Shown here one piece after another: positions 1 to 6,265 of a stretch of 7,603 nucleotides of DNA (the stretch's first letter is position 1; each line of letters starts with the position of its first letter). The DNA comes from Candidatus Heimdallarchaeota archaeon. Lineage in GTDB: Archaea > Asgardarchaeota > Heimdallarchaeia > Heimdallarchaeales > Kariarchaeaceae. The stretch lies in NCBI GenBank assembly GCA_015522385.1, contig WAMJ01000170.1:1-7603 (forward strand), read 5' to 3'. The notes beneath the pieces are model-generated. The model was not told the DNA's origin. It worked only from the letters and a program-made list of their open reading frames with translations, and ran no database searches. The position numbers and the translations under genes were made by a program.

Positions 1-1140
1 GAGGGAGTGTCATCCCTTGCAGGATACGGTGACATCTTCAGGGCAAATGTCAAGGCCTCGGGAGTCATCCCCCAGATCAGTGTGATCATGGGACCGTGCG
101 CCGGAGGCGCGGTCTACAGCCCGGCGCTCACCGACTTCGTCATCATGGTCAAGGACACCTCGTACATGTTCATAACGGGTCCCAACGTCGTCAAGTCAGT
201 CACTGGGGAGGACATCTCGTTCGAAGATCTCGGCGGAGCTTCCACGCACGGTCACAAATCCGGGGTCTCGCACTTCACCACCGGTTCGGAAGACGAGGCA
301 CTCGCTATGGTGATGAAGCTCCTTGAGTACATACCAGACAACAACATGGAGGATCCTCCGATGAGCAAGGTCGTGCCCCCGACAACCTCCACAGAGGCCA
401 TCAGGGCGATCCTCCCTGACAATCCCAACAAGGCGTACAATGTGCTGGATGTTGTCAACTCCGTGATAGATCAAGGGAGCTTTCTCGAAGTGCAGAAGGA
501 CTTCGCCACCAACCTCATCGTGGGATTCGCCAAACTTGGTGGCTACTCTGTGGGCATCGTGGCCAACCAACCCATAGTGATGGCAGGTACTCTGGACATC
601 AACGCATCGGACAAGGGCGCCCGTTTCATCAGGTTCTGCGATGCCTTCAACATCCCCGTGATTACCTTCGTGGACGTCCCCGGCTTCCTCCCCGGCTCAG
701 ATCAGGAATTCAACGGGATCATCAGGCACGGGGCTAAATTACTCTACGCCTACTGCGAGGCGACCGTCCCCAAGCTCACCGTCATCCTGAGGAAGGACTA
801 CGGAGGTGCATACGACGTCCTGGGGTCGAGACATTCCGGAGCAGATCACGTCTTCGCATGGCCCACCGCCGAGATCGCGGTGATGGGGGCGGAGGGAGCA
901 GCTAACATAATCTTCAGGAAGGAGATCAAAAAGGCGAAGAATCCCGATAAAAAGAGGAAAGAACTGATTGACAGCTACCAAGAGAGATTTGCCAACCCGT
1001 ACATCGCAGCGGAGCTCGGACTTATTGATAGTGTAATCTTTCCAGAGGAGACTCGTGACTCACTGATCAAAGCACTACGTCTGATCTCGGACAAGCGGGA
1101 ATACTGGCCTCCCCGCAAGCACGGGAACATCCCAATGTGA
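1..1140 (+). CDS. pccB: Propionyl-CoA/methylmalonyl-CoA carboxyltransferase beta subunit, 5'-truncated
   Basis: Carboxyltransferase subunit of a biotin-dependent acyl-CoA carboxylase (PccB/MmdA family). It moves the carboxyl group between carboxybiotin and propionyl-CoA to give (S)-methylmalonyl-CoA in the cytoplasm. The reading frame is open from base 1 and begins EGVSSLAGYGDIF, an internal family motif, so about 130-140 N-terminal residues lie outside the window; the GTG at base 7 is not the start. In the visible 379 residues, GPCAGGA (31-37) is the N-terminal oxyanion-hole region, and FVDVPGFLPG (223-232), RKDYGGAYDVLGS and MGAEGA (295-300) belong to the C-terminal crotonase-fold half. The Asp in GGAYDV (codon 272) matches the position known in actinobacterial enzymes to favour propionyl- over acetyl-CoA. 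The end, KHGNIPM, is the normal family terminus. Biotin carboxylase and carrier subunits are not visible. A decarboxylase (MmdA) role is equally possible. Pyrimidine-rich sequence after the stop (about 1154-1175) may end transcription. Confidence 0.95.
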   Translation, partial: EGVSSLAGYGDIFRANVKASGVIPQISVIMGPCAGGAVYSPALTDFVIMVKDTSYMFITGPNVVKSVTGEDISFEDLGGASTHGHKSGVSHFTTGSEDEALAMVMKLLEYIPDNNMEDPPMSKVVPPTTSTEAIRAILPDNPNKAYNVLDVVNSVIDQGSFLEVQKDFATNLIVGFAKLGGYSVGIVANQPIVMAGTLDINASDKGARFIRFCDAFNIPVITFVDVPGFLPGSDQEFNGIIRHGAKLLYAYCEATVPKLTVILRKDYGGAYDVLGSRHSGADHVFAWPTAEIAVMGAEGAANIIFRKEIKKAKNPDKKRKELIDSYQERFANPYIAAELGLIDSVIFPEETRDSLIKALRLISDKREYWPPRKHGNIPM

Positions 1141-1265
1141 CACACCTACCCAACGTCCTTACTATTCCTTAACCTTAATCAATCCGCAAGATCTGGTATT
1201 TAACTCGATGTTTGACTAGAGGAGAGAAAGACAAACTGTAATAAGTTACGAACTCCACGAAATCC

Positions 1266-2165
1266 CTAGAGGTTGACAAGCCCTTCCTTGTACGCCTCCT
1301 TGACCATATTCTGTATGTACATAGAGGACTCCTCGGACATATAGTCTATCCCCATGGACTCCATCATCGACACAGCTCCATTCATAGCGAGCAGGAACTG
1401 CTCCGCACTCCTGTAGATATTGGAGGATCGTGGCAGTGGTATGTTGTCCTTGACCTCGAAGATCACAATATTCACCCTGTTCTCGAAAGACCTGATGAAG
1501 ATCCTCAAGCGCTCCATGACGATGTCCTCGATCCCAGCCGTCTCTAGATGGTTGGTGATACTGTTGATTGCTGTGAAGAAACCTGCCATAAGAATGGAGG
1601 AGTCCGACTCCTTGATCGAGGACTTGTTCTGGTTGAAGCTCTCGTTCACGATCGGTATTCCGTGCTCGATGACGAGGACGTTGTAAATGAACCAGTCGTC
1701 GTAGTCCGTGTTCTCCTTGATGGGTACCTGCCCTTGGAAGTTCCGCCACTGCACCTGCTCCCTGACGTCCTCCCTGACTGTGTAGGTGACATCAGCTGCC
1801 GAGTGGACGTTCTCCTCCTCAAGGTACCGGAGGATGTCCTCCGCGAGGTCGTGGGACTCGATGGACAAGATTGAGTTAGGGCCAAGGGATATGTCATCAC
1901 CAACTTCAATGATGGTGAGAACGACCAGATCTGTGCCAAAATGTATCCTCAACCTGTAGTCTCCTATCCCTATATCGTCGAAGGTCTGCCCGAATATCTC
2001 ATCGGTGAACGAACCTATGGAGATCACCAGATCAAGGAAGAAATCCAGTTCTAACTTCAGCGGGTGATCACGCACAGTCACTTCGAGAATGATCTCATCA
2101 GTCCTTGATAGAGACAATACTATGACCTGACAGAAACTGTACGTGTACTGATTGACCATTCCCAT
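1266..2165 (-). CDS. Protein with two tandem longin/roadblock-like domains
   Basis: A 299-residue soluble protein with no signal peptide or membrane segment. The C-terminal half (about 157-240) reads as a longin/roadblock-like alpha-beta module: strands around FIYNVLVIEHGIPI, a helix with AGFFTAINSI, then RLRIFIRSFE and NIVIFEVKDN. The N-terminal half (about 10-92) has a matching pattern, with DFFLDLVISIGSF, then DDIGIGDYRLRIHF and LVVLTIIEVGDD, so the protein looks like an internal duplication. In archaea, especially Asgards, such modules are thought to work with small Ras-like GTPases or in membrane traffic, but no GTPase gene is in this window. The ATG at 2165 lies 28 bases after a TATA box, fitting a leaderless mRNA; the in-frame ATG at 2159 is the alternative and aligns with the start of a related fragment near 7188. 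The gene converges on the carboxylase gene, with a pyrimidine-rich stretch (minus strand of 1219-1236) downstream. The fold assignment is by eye and the function unproven. Confidence 0.8.
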   Translation of the reverse strand: MGMVNQYTYSFCQVIVLSLSRTDEIILEVTVRDHPLKLELDFFLDLVISIGSFTDEIFGQTFDDIGIGDYRLRIHFGTDLVVLTIIEVGDDISLGPNSILSIESHDLAEDILRYLEEENVHSAADVTYTVREDVREQVQWRNFQGQVPIKENTDYDDWFIYNVLVIEHGIPIVNESFNQNKSSIKESDSSILMAGFFTAINSITNHLETAGIEDIVMERLRIFIRSFENRVNIVIFEVKDNIPLPRSSNIYRSAEQFLLAMNGAVSMMESMGIDYMSEESSMYIQNMVKEAYKEGLVNL

Positions 2166-2184
2166 TCAAGTTAGTTCTTCATGG

Positions 2185-2194
2185 AATATAAAAG
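2185..2194 (-). promoter_or_regulatory. TATA box of the longin-like gene
   Basis: On the minus strand this reads CTTTTATATT. Its TTTATATT core begins 28 bases before the ATG at 2165, the distance expected between an archaeal TATA box and the transcription start. That predicts a leaderless mRNA. No Shine-Dalgarno-like sequence precedes the start, which agrees. Confidence 0.65.
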
Positions 2195-2226
2195 ATAGGA
2201 AGTTTACTTATCTAGGCGTTCGAAAT

Positions 2227-2252
2227 AAAAAAAGGACCCGCAGAGCGGATCC
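2227..2252 (-). terminator. Hairpin plus T-run terminator of the surface-protein gene
   Basis: Read on the minus strand, GGATCCGC pairs with GCGGGTCC (8 bp, one T-G wobble) across a TCT loop and is followed at once by seven T residues. It begins about 28 bases after the stop of the surface-protein gene and lies before the promoter of the next minus-strand gene. It therefore probably insulates a highly expressed gene from its downstream neighbour. Archaeal termination usually needs only a T-run, so the bacterial-like hairpin is notable. Confidence 0.75.
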
Positions 2253-2280
2253 CGATGTGTCGATCAGTCTATGCTAGATC

Positions 2281-3492
2281 TTATTTCCTGAATTTCCTGA
2301 CGACAGGAACCAGAGCAAGAAGACCGAAGAAGACTGCGACGGTTGAAATGGGTGTGCTCTCCTCGGTGGAGGTCACGGTTGTGTTGGTCTTGTTGACGAC
2401 AATGGTGGGAAGCTGGCTAACAGCGTTGCTGTAGATGTTTGCACCAAAGTTAGCTGAGTAATCACCAGAGCCAACATCAATGTGCTGACCAGTACCCCAT
2501 CCCGCAGCGGTTAGACCCATGGGGTTGAATGTGATTACACCGTATGCGGTATCAGGGATGAGGGTTGCCTCTGTGACATCAGCCTCGTAGACACCAACTG
2601 AGTCGAAGAAGAGAACCTTACCAGCAACTGCATCGTCACCAGCGAGGACGTTGAAGTAGACGTATGCGAATGCTCCGTCGTAGAAGAAGTCCTGCTCGGA
2701 GTAGTCGACTACAGTACCGTTGTCAAGGATGTCATCGATCATCTTTGCGGATCCGGTGGTGTCGGTGTCTACGGTCATCGAGATGTTCGCGTTGTCACCA
2801 ATGTTACCACTGTTGTCCTTGACGCTCAGGTCAGGGTTGTAGGTCACACCGAAGTCGGTGGTGATACCAGTGTCGTTGTATCCAACGGTCGAACCCTCTG
2901 TGAAGTCATCGTTGACGGTGATGGAAACATTTGCTGCATACGAGTCATCGGTAAGTGATCCAAGGTTTGAACCAGCCCTGACGAGGACTGTGTCAGATGC
3001 CCACTTGATTGCACCAGTGTCGTCCATGTTCATGTAGATCACGGAGATGGTGTTCAGACCAGGGGATACGTATGCGACCATACCGCTTGCCTCAAGGGCT
3101 GAGCCAGAGCTGACATAGGTCAGGACTCCGTTGGCCAAGAGGAAGACTGAACCGGTAACGGTTGCGTCGACATCAGAACCGTTGAAGGTGTATGTTGCTG
3201 ACAGCGTACCAGAAATGTTGGCCTTGATGATGACAGGAGTGAGGTCGGAAGTTGTGGGTCTGTCGTAGACGTCAACTCCGCCGACGGTTCCGGACTTCTC
3301 AAGTGCACCGTATTCATCGATGGATGAGTTACCAACGTAGTAGATGTTCACGCTGTGTGTTGCAGTACCGTCCTCGAAATAATCGGGGGCGAGTACGGGC
3401 TCAGTGGGCTGGGTTAGGGCAGATGCTGCAGAGAAAATGCCGAAAACCAGTACTGAGAAGGTCAGTAAGATTGCGAATTTTGGAACTTTCAT
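2281..3492 (-). CDS. Exported, sequon-rich probable cell-surface (S-layer-like) protein
   Basis: A 403-residue protein that I cannot place in a named family. It starts with a clear Sec signal peptide (MKVPKF, hydrophobic core, ASA about residues 23-25, then LTQPTEP). The mature part is acidic, rich in Thr, Ser, Asn, Gly and Val with beta-type alternation, has no cysteine, and contains nine N-X-S/T sequons, including NSS, NIS, NGS, NVS, NDT, NGT, NKT and NTT, as glycosylated archaeal surface proteins do. A Thr-rich stalk near 370 leads to ESTPIS, a hydrophobic segment VAVFFGLLALVPVV and a basic tail RKFRK. This is the tripartite layout of membrane-anchored or archaeosortase-processed proteins, though not a recognisable PGF-CTERM motif. 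The gene stands alone, with its own TATA box, a probable short leader and a strong hairpin terminator, which suggests high expression. It may be an S-layer subunit or an abundant surface adhesin; nothing visible assigns an enzyme activity. Confidence 0.85.
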   Translation of the reverse strand: MKVPKFAILLTFSVLVFGIFSAASALTQPTEPVLAPDYFEDGTATHSVNIYYVGNSSIDEYGALEKSGTVGGVDVYDRPTTSDLTPVIIKANISGTLSATYTFNGSDVDATVTGSVFLLANGVLTYVSSGSALEASGMVAYVSPGLNTISVIYMNMDDTGAIKWASDTVLVRAGSNLGSLTDDSYAANVSITVNDDFTEGSTVGYNDTGITTDFGVTYNPDLSVKDNSGNIGDNANISMTVDTDTTGSAKMIDDILDNGTVVDYSEQDFFYDGAFAYVYFNVLAGDDAVAGKVLFFDSVGVYEADVTEATLIPDTAYGVITFNPMGLTAAGWGTGQHIDVGSGDYSANFGANIYSNAVSQLPTIVVNKTNTTVTSTEESTPISTVAVFFGLLALVPVVRKFRK

Positions 3493-3522
3493 GGTATTCC
3501 TAAAGCACCTGTCGTTTCTACT

Positions 3523-3538
3523 CTTTAAATAATTAATT
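3523..3538 (-). promoter_or_regulatory. TATA-like promoter of the surface-protein gene
   Basis: On the minus strand, AATTAATTATTTAAAG contains a good TATA element (TATTTAAA) about 39 bases before the ATG at 3492. Transcription should start around 3501-3509, giving a leader of roughly 10-17 bases, unlike the leaderless neighbours. An AGGTG at 3506-3510 could act as a Shine-Dalgarno site, but its 13-base spacing to the ATG is long and it may lie at or before the transcript start. Confidence 0.55.
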
Positions 3539-4087
3539 GCGCGACATGAAATTGTAGTATTGTCTCACCATAAATTTCTTACATAGAAATTATATTGAGA
3601 ATTTTACCAATACATGCCCCCAAATCACATATTTCTAATATTTACCACCAGTAGTTAAGAGAATAATCAAAATCCAAAAAGTAAAATTGCTATACAAATA
3701 TCATAAACAGAATTTCAAATATTGGCACCTAAACCTCGAATCTGCTTTCATCAAATCACATCATAATCAAGATTTTATAATTTCTACACCATCAGGAACT
3801 AGCTGAAAAGGAGAAGAAAGATATTTGGTATTTCCTACAGTAGACCTCATTCAGTCCGATAATCGTAATCCCACTGAATTATAATCAGAAACTGTAGAAT
3901 AGGGATAATATGGCTACCGATTCTGCCGAATCTATCGACCAGACGGGTCATGGACACTAATAAACCTTTATTTTTGTAGCACATGTGCGTCCAAACCCCG
4001 TAAAAATTAACATTTGAACGAGATCATAGGAAACATTCATTCACAGTCACTGAGAGTGGAATTCATAAATTCATTTCACCCCCAAAA
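3539..4087. other. Gene-poor AT-rich intergenic stretch
   Basis: About 550 bases between the surface-protein promoter and the 12-bp repeat. The stretch is clearly AT-richer than the flanking genes, and neither strand has a convincing open frame. It contains the nested inverted repeats at 3835-3897 and a 10-bp palindrome GCACATGTGC at 3979-3988. No tRNA, C/D-box pair or other RNA family was recognised by eye. It could carry an unrecognised RNA gene, upstream regulatory sites for the surface-protein gene, or decayed sequence. Confidence 0.6.
3835..3897. repeat. Nested pair of 7-bp inverted repeats
   Basis: CTACAGT (3835-3841) pairs with ACTGTAG (3891-3897). Inside it, ATTCAGT (3849-3855) pairs with ACTGAAT (3873-3879) around a 17-base loop that itself holds the dyad CGATAATCG. 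The three dyads are almost concentric (centres 3861, 3864 and 3866). This could be a structured RNA with a 7/11-base internal loop, or a binding site for a symmetric protein. Two 7-bp matches in AT-rich DNA could also arise by chance. Confidence 0.35.
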
Positions 4088-4135
4088 CAGAGAACTCAGC
4101 AGAGAACTCAAAGGAGAACTCAAAGGAGAACTCAA
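4088..4135. repeat. 12-bp tandem repeat, four copies
   Basis: Four contiguous 12-base units: CAGAGAACTCAG, CAGAGAACTCAA, then AGGAGAACTCAA twice. All share GAGAACTCA. The last unit overlaps the stop codon of the nuclease gene. On the minus strand each unit reads TGA GTT CTC followed by one more codon, in phase with that gene, so the repeat supplies four successive in-frame TGA codons. It may have spread by slippage from the gene's end, or be a protein-binding array or RNA element in the 3' untranslated region. Confidence 0.85.
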
Positions 4136-4626
4136 TCCAGCACAAAATGCCCATCAACTATCCTGAAACGCCTGAGCTTCGTAAAATCATAGCGATTTCC
4201 GTAAAGCGACCTGTACTCCATGAAACGGTCGTTGGACACCAGCTCACACCTGTTCCGCATAGCGCCCTCGATTGCCTCCACGTCGTCCGACTCAGAGTCG
4301 TCCGCAACGGTCACCCACCCCATGTTGACCATCCGCACCAACTCACCCCGGGAGTCTATCTGGTGGAGAAGGGCACTGGAGACCACAATGATCGGATCGT
4401 ACCCCTGCTTGATCAGCCCTGAACGGGCGATCTTCAGATTCCTGATCGACGGAGAACCCCCAAAGTACGCCACGTTATTCCCGTCGACCACGATGACTCG
4501 ACGGCTCCCCACCCTCCTCTTCCGGATGGAGGCGGTCTTCCGGGTCCCGATGAACTCGGGATGGTATCGCTGCACGTGGTATTCGGGATCGTCCATCCTA
4601 CGTCCGCAGACCTTGCACTTGACCAC
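4132..4626 (-). CDS. Zinc-finger plus NYN/PIN-like ribonuclease domain protein
   Basis: A 164-residue protein with two parts. Residues 4-22 form a C-X2-C-X9-H-X4-H pattern (C4, C7, H17, H22), a C2H2-like zinc finger suited to nucleic-acid binding. A basic linker (RKTASIRKRR) leads to a PIN-like/NYN domain from about 43 to 160. The strand VIVVDGNNVAYF carries D48 and N50, a second acidic cluster (DDSESDDVEAIE, 109-120) includes D114, D115 and E117, and SNDRF carries D133. This set of acidic residues after beta strands is the metal-binding active-site layout of NYN/Zc3h12a-type endoribonucleases, so RNA cleavage is likely. The GTG start at 4626 keeps the first zinc ligand and lies 30 bases after a TATA box (leaderless). 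No antitoxin gene is adjacent, so a toxin role is not supported; RNA processing or decay is as likely. Confidence 0.8.
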   Translation of the reverse strand: MVKCKVCGRRMDDPEYHVQRYHPEFIGTRKTASIRKRRVGSRRVIVVDGNNVAYFGGSPSIRNLKIARSGLIKQGYDPIIVVSSALLHQIDSRGELVRMVNMGWVTVADDSESDDVEAIEGAMRNRCELVSNDRFMEYRSLYGNRYDFTKLRRFRIVDGHFVLD

Positions 4627-4647
4627 AGATAAACTCCGAGATCTGCA

Positions 4648-4657
4648 CTTTTATAAC
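4648..4657 (-). promoter_or_regulatory. TATA box of the zinc-finger NYN gene
   Basis: The minus strand reads GTTATAAAAG. The element starts 30 bases before the GTG at 4626, which supports both this GTG as the start and a leaderless transcript. Confidence 0.65.
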
Positions 4658-4891
4658 TTGGCCTAACTCCACCTAGAACCCGTCAGGCTAAACAGCAATA
4701 TCCAACAAGGAGAAGACAATATCTGCCCTACCACCACCCCTTGACCTAACCCCACATTATCCACCATAGAACCACAAAGCACCATCATTTAGATTCAAAG
4801 ATCTTTGACCCACCAGATTCTACCTACCGATTCCTACCAATCACTACCCGGCAGATATGATTATGGTGATTGCAAGTAGTAATTTCTCAGG
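4658..4891. other. Divergent intergenic region
   Basis: About 230 bases lie between the promoters of the nuclease gene (minus) and the secreted-protein gene (plus). The plus strand is strikingly poor in G and rich in C and A from about 4720 to 4860. The main structure is the 14-bp palindrome at 4795-4808. I see no small gene. Confidence 0.55.
4795..4808. promoter_or_regulatory. Perfect 14-bp palindrome, candidate operator
   Basis: TCAAAGATCTTTGA is a perfect palindrome with no spacer. It sits between two divergent genes, about 119 bases upstream of the secreted-protein start and 169 bases upstream of the nuclease start. A dimeric regulator could bind here. The distance from both TATA boxes would fit an activator or a remote site better than a repressor that blocks TBP. 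No second copy was noticed in the window. Confidence 0.4.
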
Positions 4892-4906
4892 AAAAACTAA
4901 TAATTA
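4892..4906 (+). promoter_or_regulatory. TATA-like box of the secreted-protein gene
   Basis: AAAAACTAATAATTA contains TAATAATT starting 29 bases before the ATG at 4927. The match to a consensus TATA box is moderate, but the spacing equals that of the neighbouring leaderless genes and supports the 4927 start over a TTG at 4870 in the same frame. Confidence 0.5.
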
Positions 4907-4926
4907 GTGAATCAAGAAATCTAGCT

Positions 4927-6042
4927 ATGAAAGCTACAGTAGCTATCACAGTGATCATCATGCTTAGCATGATCCCAAGAAGCGGGGCAGAGGTCATGTT
5001 CCAACACCCAGAAAACGCCTTCAACCAGAAGATCATCGACAACCCCGCTATATCCGACATCTCCGACGAGGTCGTCAACTTCCTCGCCACGAACCAAGCA
5101 GGAGAGTCAGGATTCGTCATCGGTGTAGCCGGATGGACATACCCAATATACTACGCAGACGACAGCACACCCGTGTACGACGTATCGTTCACCGAGGACT
5201 ACAGCGACACCATCACGGGCATGACCATGCCGATACCAGACGGAGCTGTCCAAGATCCGCAGGACGACGGACACCTCGTCGTCATCGACGACACCTACGA
5301 GTACGACCTCTGGCAGGCGAAGAAGGTGGGGGACACATGGCAGGCAAGCTGGGGAAACAAGATCAGGCTGGACTCCAACGGGATATACCCCAACGGACTA
5401 TCCGCAAGAGGATCGGGATTCGCAGCGACCCAAGGACTGGTGTGGCCAGACGAGATAACCGCAGGAAAAATAGAGCACGCTTTGTACTTCTCCATCGATG
5501 ACAAGTTCGTCAAGGGAGGCGGACCAATAGCACCCGCCACAGAGAGCGACGGGGAATCTACCGAACCCCTCGCGATACCAGAGGGTGCCAGACTCCAGCT
5601 CGACCCCACCATCGACCTGAGCGCCCTCGACCTCCTGCCGCACGAGGTGACAATCGCAAAGGCAATGCAGGAGTACGGAATAATTCTAGGGGATAGGGGA
5701 GGAGGTATACAGTTCTCAGCAGCTCGACCGAATAACTACGACTGGAGCGCCGTCTTCAACGAGATCGACCCAAATGACGGATTCGCAGAGCTATTCGGCG
5801 GTGAAATCTCAATAAAGAGCTTCAGACTCCTCGAGATGGGATGCCAGTATCAGACACCAGAAGTAGGGCAGTCTCCACCAGCGTACAAGATGTACACCCA
5901 GGGTGAGAAAGGATGCGGTGATGCCATGGGTAATGACCAGACATTCGATCAGACATACGACGAGGAGACTCCTCTGATACTCACCCCATTTGCTCTCATA
6001 ACAGCCGTGAGCCTACGTAGGAAGGAGAGACTAAGTGATTGA
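4927..6042 (+). CDS. Secreted, membrane-anchored protein of an actinobacterial-like family
   Basis: A 371-residue exported protein. The ATG at 4927 gives a proper signal peptide (MKATVAITVIIMLSMI, about residues 1-21); the same frame runs open back to 4870, but that extension would bury the signal peptide. The ectodomain has ordered blocks: YPIYYADDSTPVYDVSF (about 72-88), DGHLVVID (114-121), YDLWQ (126-130), ASWG (140-143), AGKIEHALYF (179-188), a low-complexity spacer (about 198-214), EGARLQLDPTIDL (219-231) and YGIILGD (250-256). From memory this block order matches secreted hypothetical proteins common in actinobacteria; I know no function for them. Two cysteines (306, 330) could form a disulfide. 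The C-terminus has DEETP, a hydrophobic stretch LILTPFALITAV and basic RRKER, probably a membrane anchor on the outer face. A substrate cannot be named, though carbohydrate binding or cleavage would be reasonable to test. Confidence 0.85.
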   Translation: MKATVAITVIIMLSMIPRSGAEVMFQHPENAFNQKIIDNPAISDISDEVVNFLATNQAGESGFVIGVAGWTYPIYYADDSTPVYDVSFTEDYSDTITGMTMPIPDGAVQDPQDDGHLVVIDDTYEYDLWQAKKVGDTWQASWGNKIRLDSNGIYPNGLSARGSGFAATQGLVWPDEITAGKIEHALYFSIDDKFVKGGGPIAPATESDGESTEPLAIPEGARLQLDPTIDLSALDLLPHEVTIAKAMQEYGIILGDRGGGIQFSAARPNNYDWSAVFNEIDPNDGFAELFGGEISIKSFRLLEMGCQYQTPEVGQSPPAYKMYTQGEKGCGDAMGNDQTFDQTYDEETPLILTPFALITAVSLRRKERLSD

Positions 6043-6234
6043 AGACTAATGAATAATCGGGCCAGTCGCGAGATATATTGAAATGATTTATTGTATGATG
6101 AACACCAGCAATTCTATAACTCAGAATTATTCCATGATATCCAATCAACTGTCGAGACTTAATATGAGAACTTCTTGATCCCCTTTATCTACATGTGAGA
6201 CTGATCCCTCAGTAATTCCAACCTGTCTCGCAAG
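6043..6234. other. Intergenic region with a second TATA-like motif and a doubtful 27-codon ORF
   Basis: TCGCGAGATATATT at 6066-6079 closely resembles the promoter of the next gene (TCGCAAGAGATATATT, 6228-6243). Downstream of it an ATG at 6095 (or 6098) opens a frame that ends at 6178 and encodes a Ser/Asn-rich peptide of 26-27 residues with no recognisable domain. TATA-to-ATG spacing is only 22-25 bases, shorter than for the confirmed genes. I therefore do not call it a gene; the motif may be a second promoter or a chance copy. Confidence 0.35.
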
Positions 6235-6243
6235 AGATATATT
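6234..6243 (+). promoter_or_regulatory. TATA box of the winged-helix/PLD gene
   Basis: GAGATATATT has its ATATATT core starting 29 bases before the ATG at 6266. The expected transcription start therefore coincides with the start codon (leaderless mRNA), and no Shine-Dalgarno-like sequence is present. Confidence 0.7.
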
Positions 6244-6265
6244 ACCAGCAAGACTTAGAAGTATA

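Noticed and set aside
1246..1749. Minus-strand frame inside the longin-like gene, plus other long overlapping frames opposite the secreted and carboxylase genes
   Set aside because: They are Arg-, Gly- or His-rich shadow translations of genuine genes, without their own promoters or domain motifs.
3979..3988. Palindrome GCACATGTGC
   Set aside because: It is perfect but only 10 bp long, not near a recognised promoter and not repeated, so chance is likely.
4088..4135. Tandem repeat considered as a CRISPR array or replication iterons
   Set aside because: Units are contiguous without spacers, only 12 bases long, and no cas or replication initiator gene is nearby.
4726..4753. G-rich minus strand with several GG/GGGG runs, possible two-layer G-quadruplex
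   Set aside because: Runs are uneven, only two-layer structures are possible, and the site lies upstream of the predicted leaderless transcript. It is better explained by the general C/A bias of this region.
4870..4926. TTG-started N-terminal extension of the secreted protein
   Set aside because: It would place 19 polar residues before the signal peptide, and the TATA box at 4892-4906 would then fall inside the gene. The ATG at 4927 fits both signal peptide and promoter.
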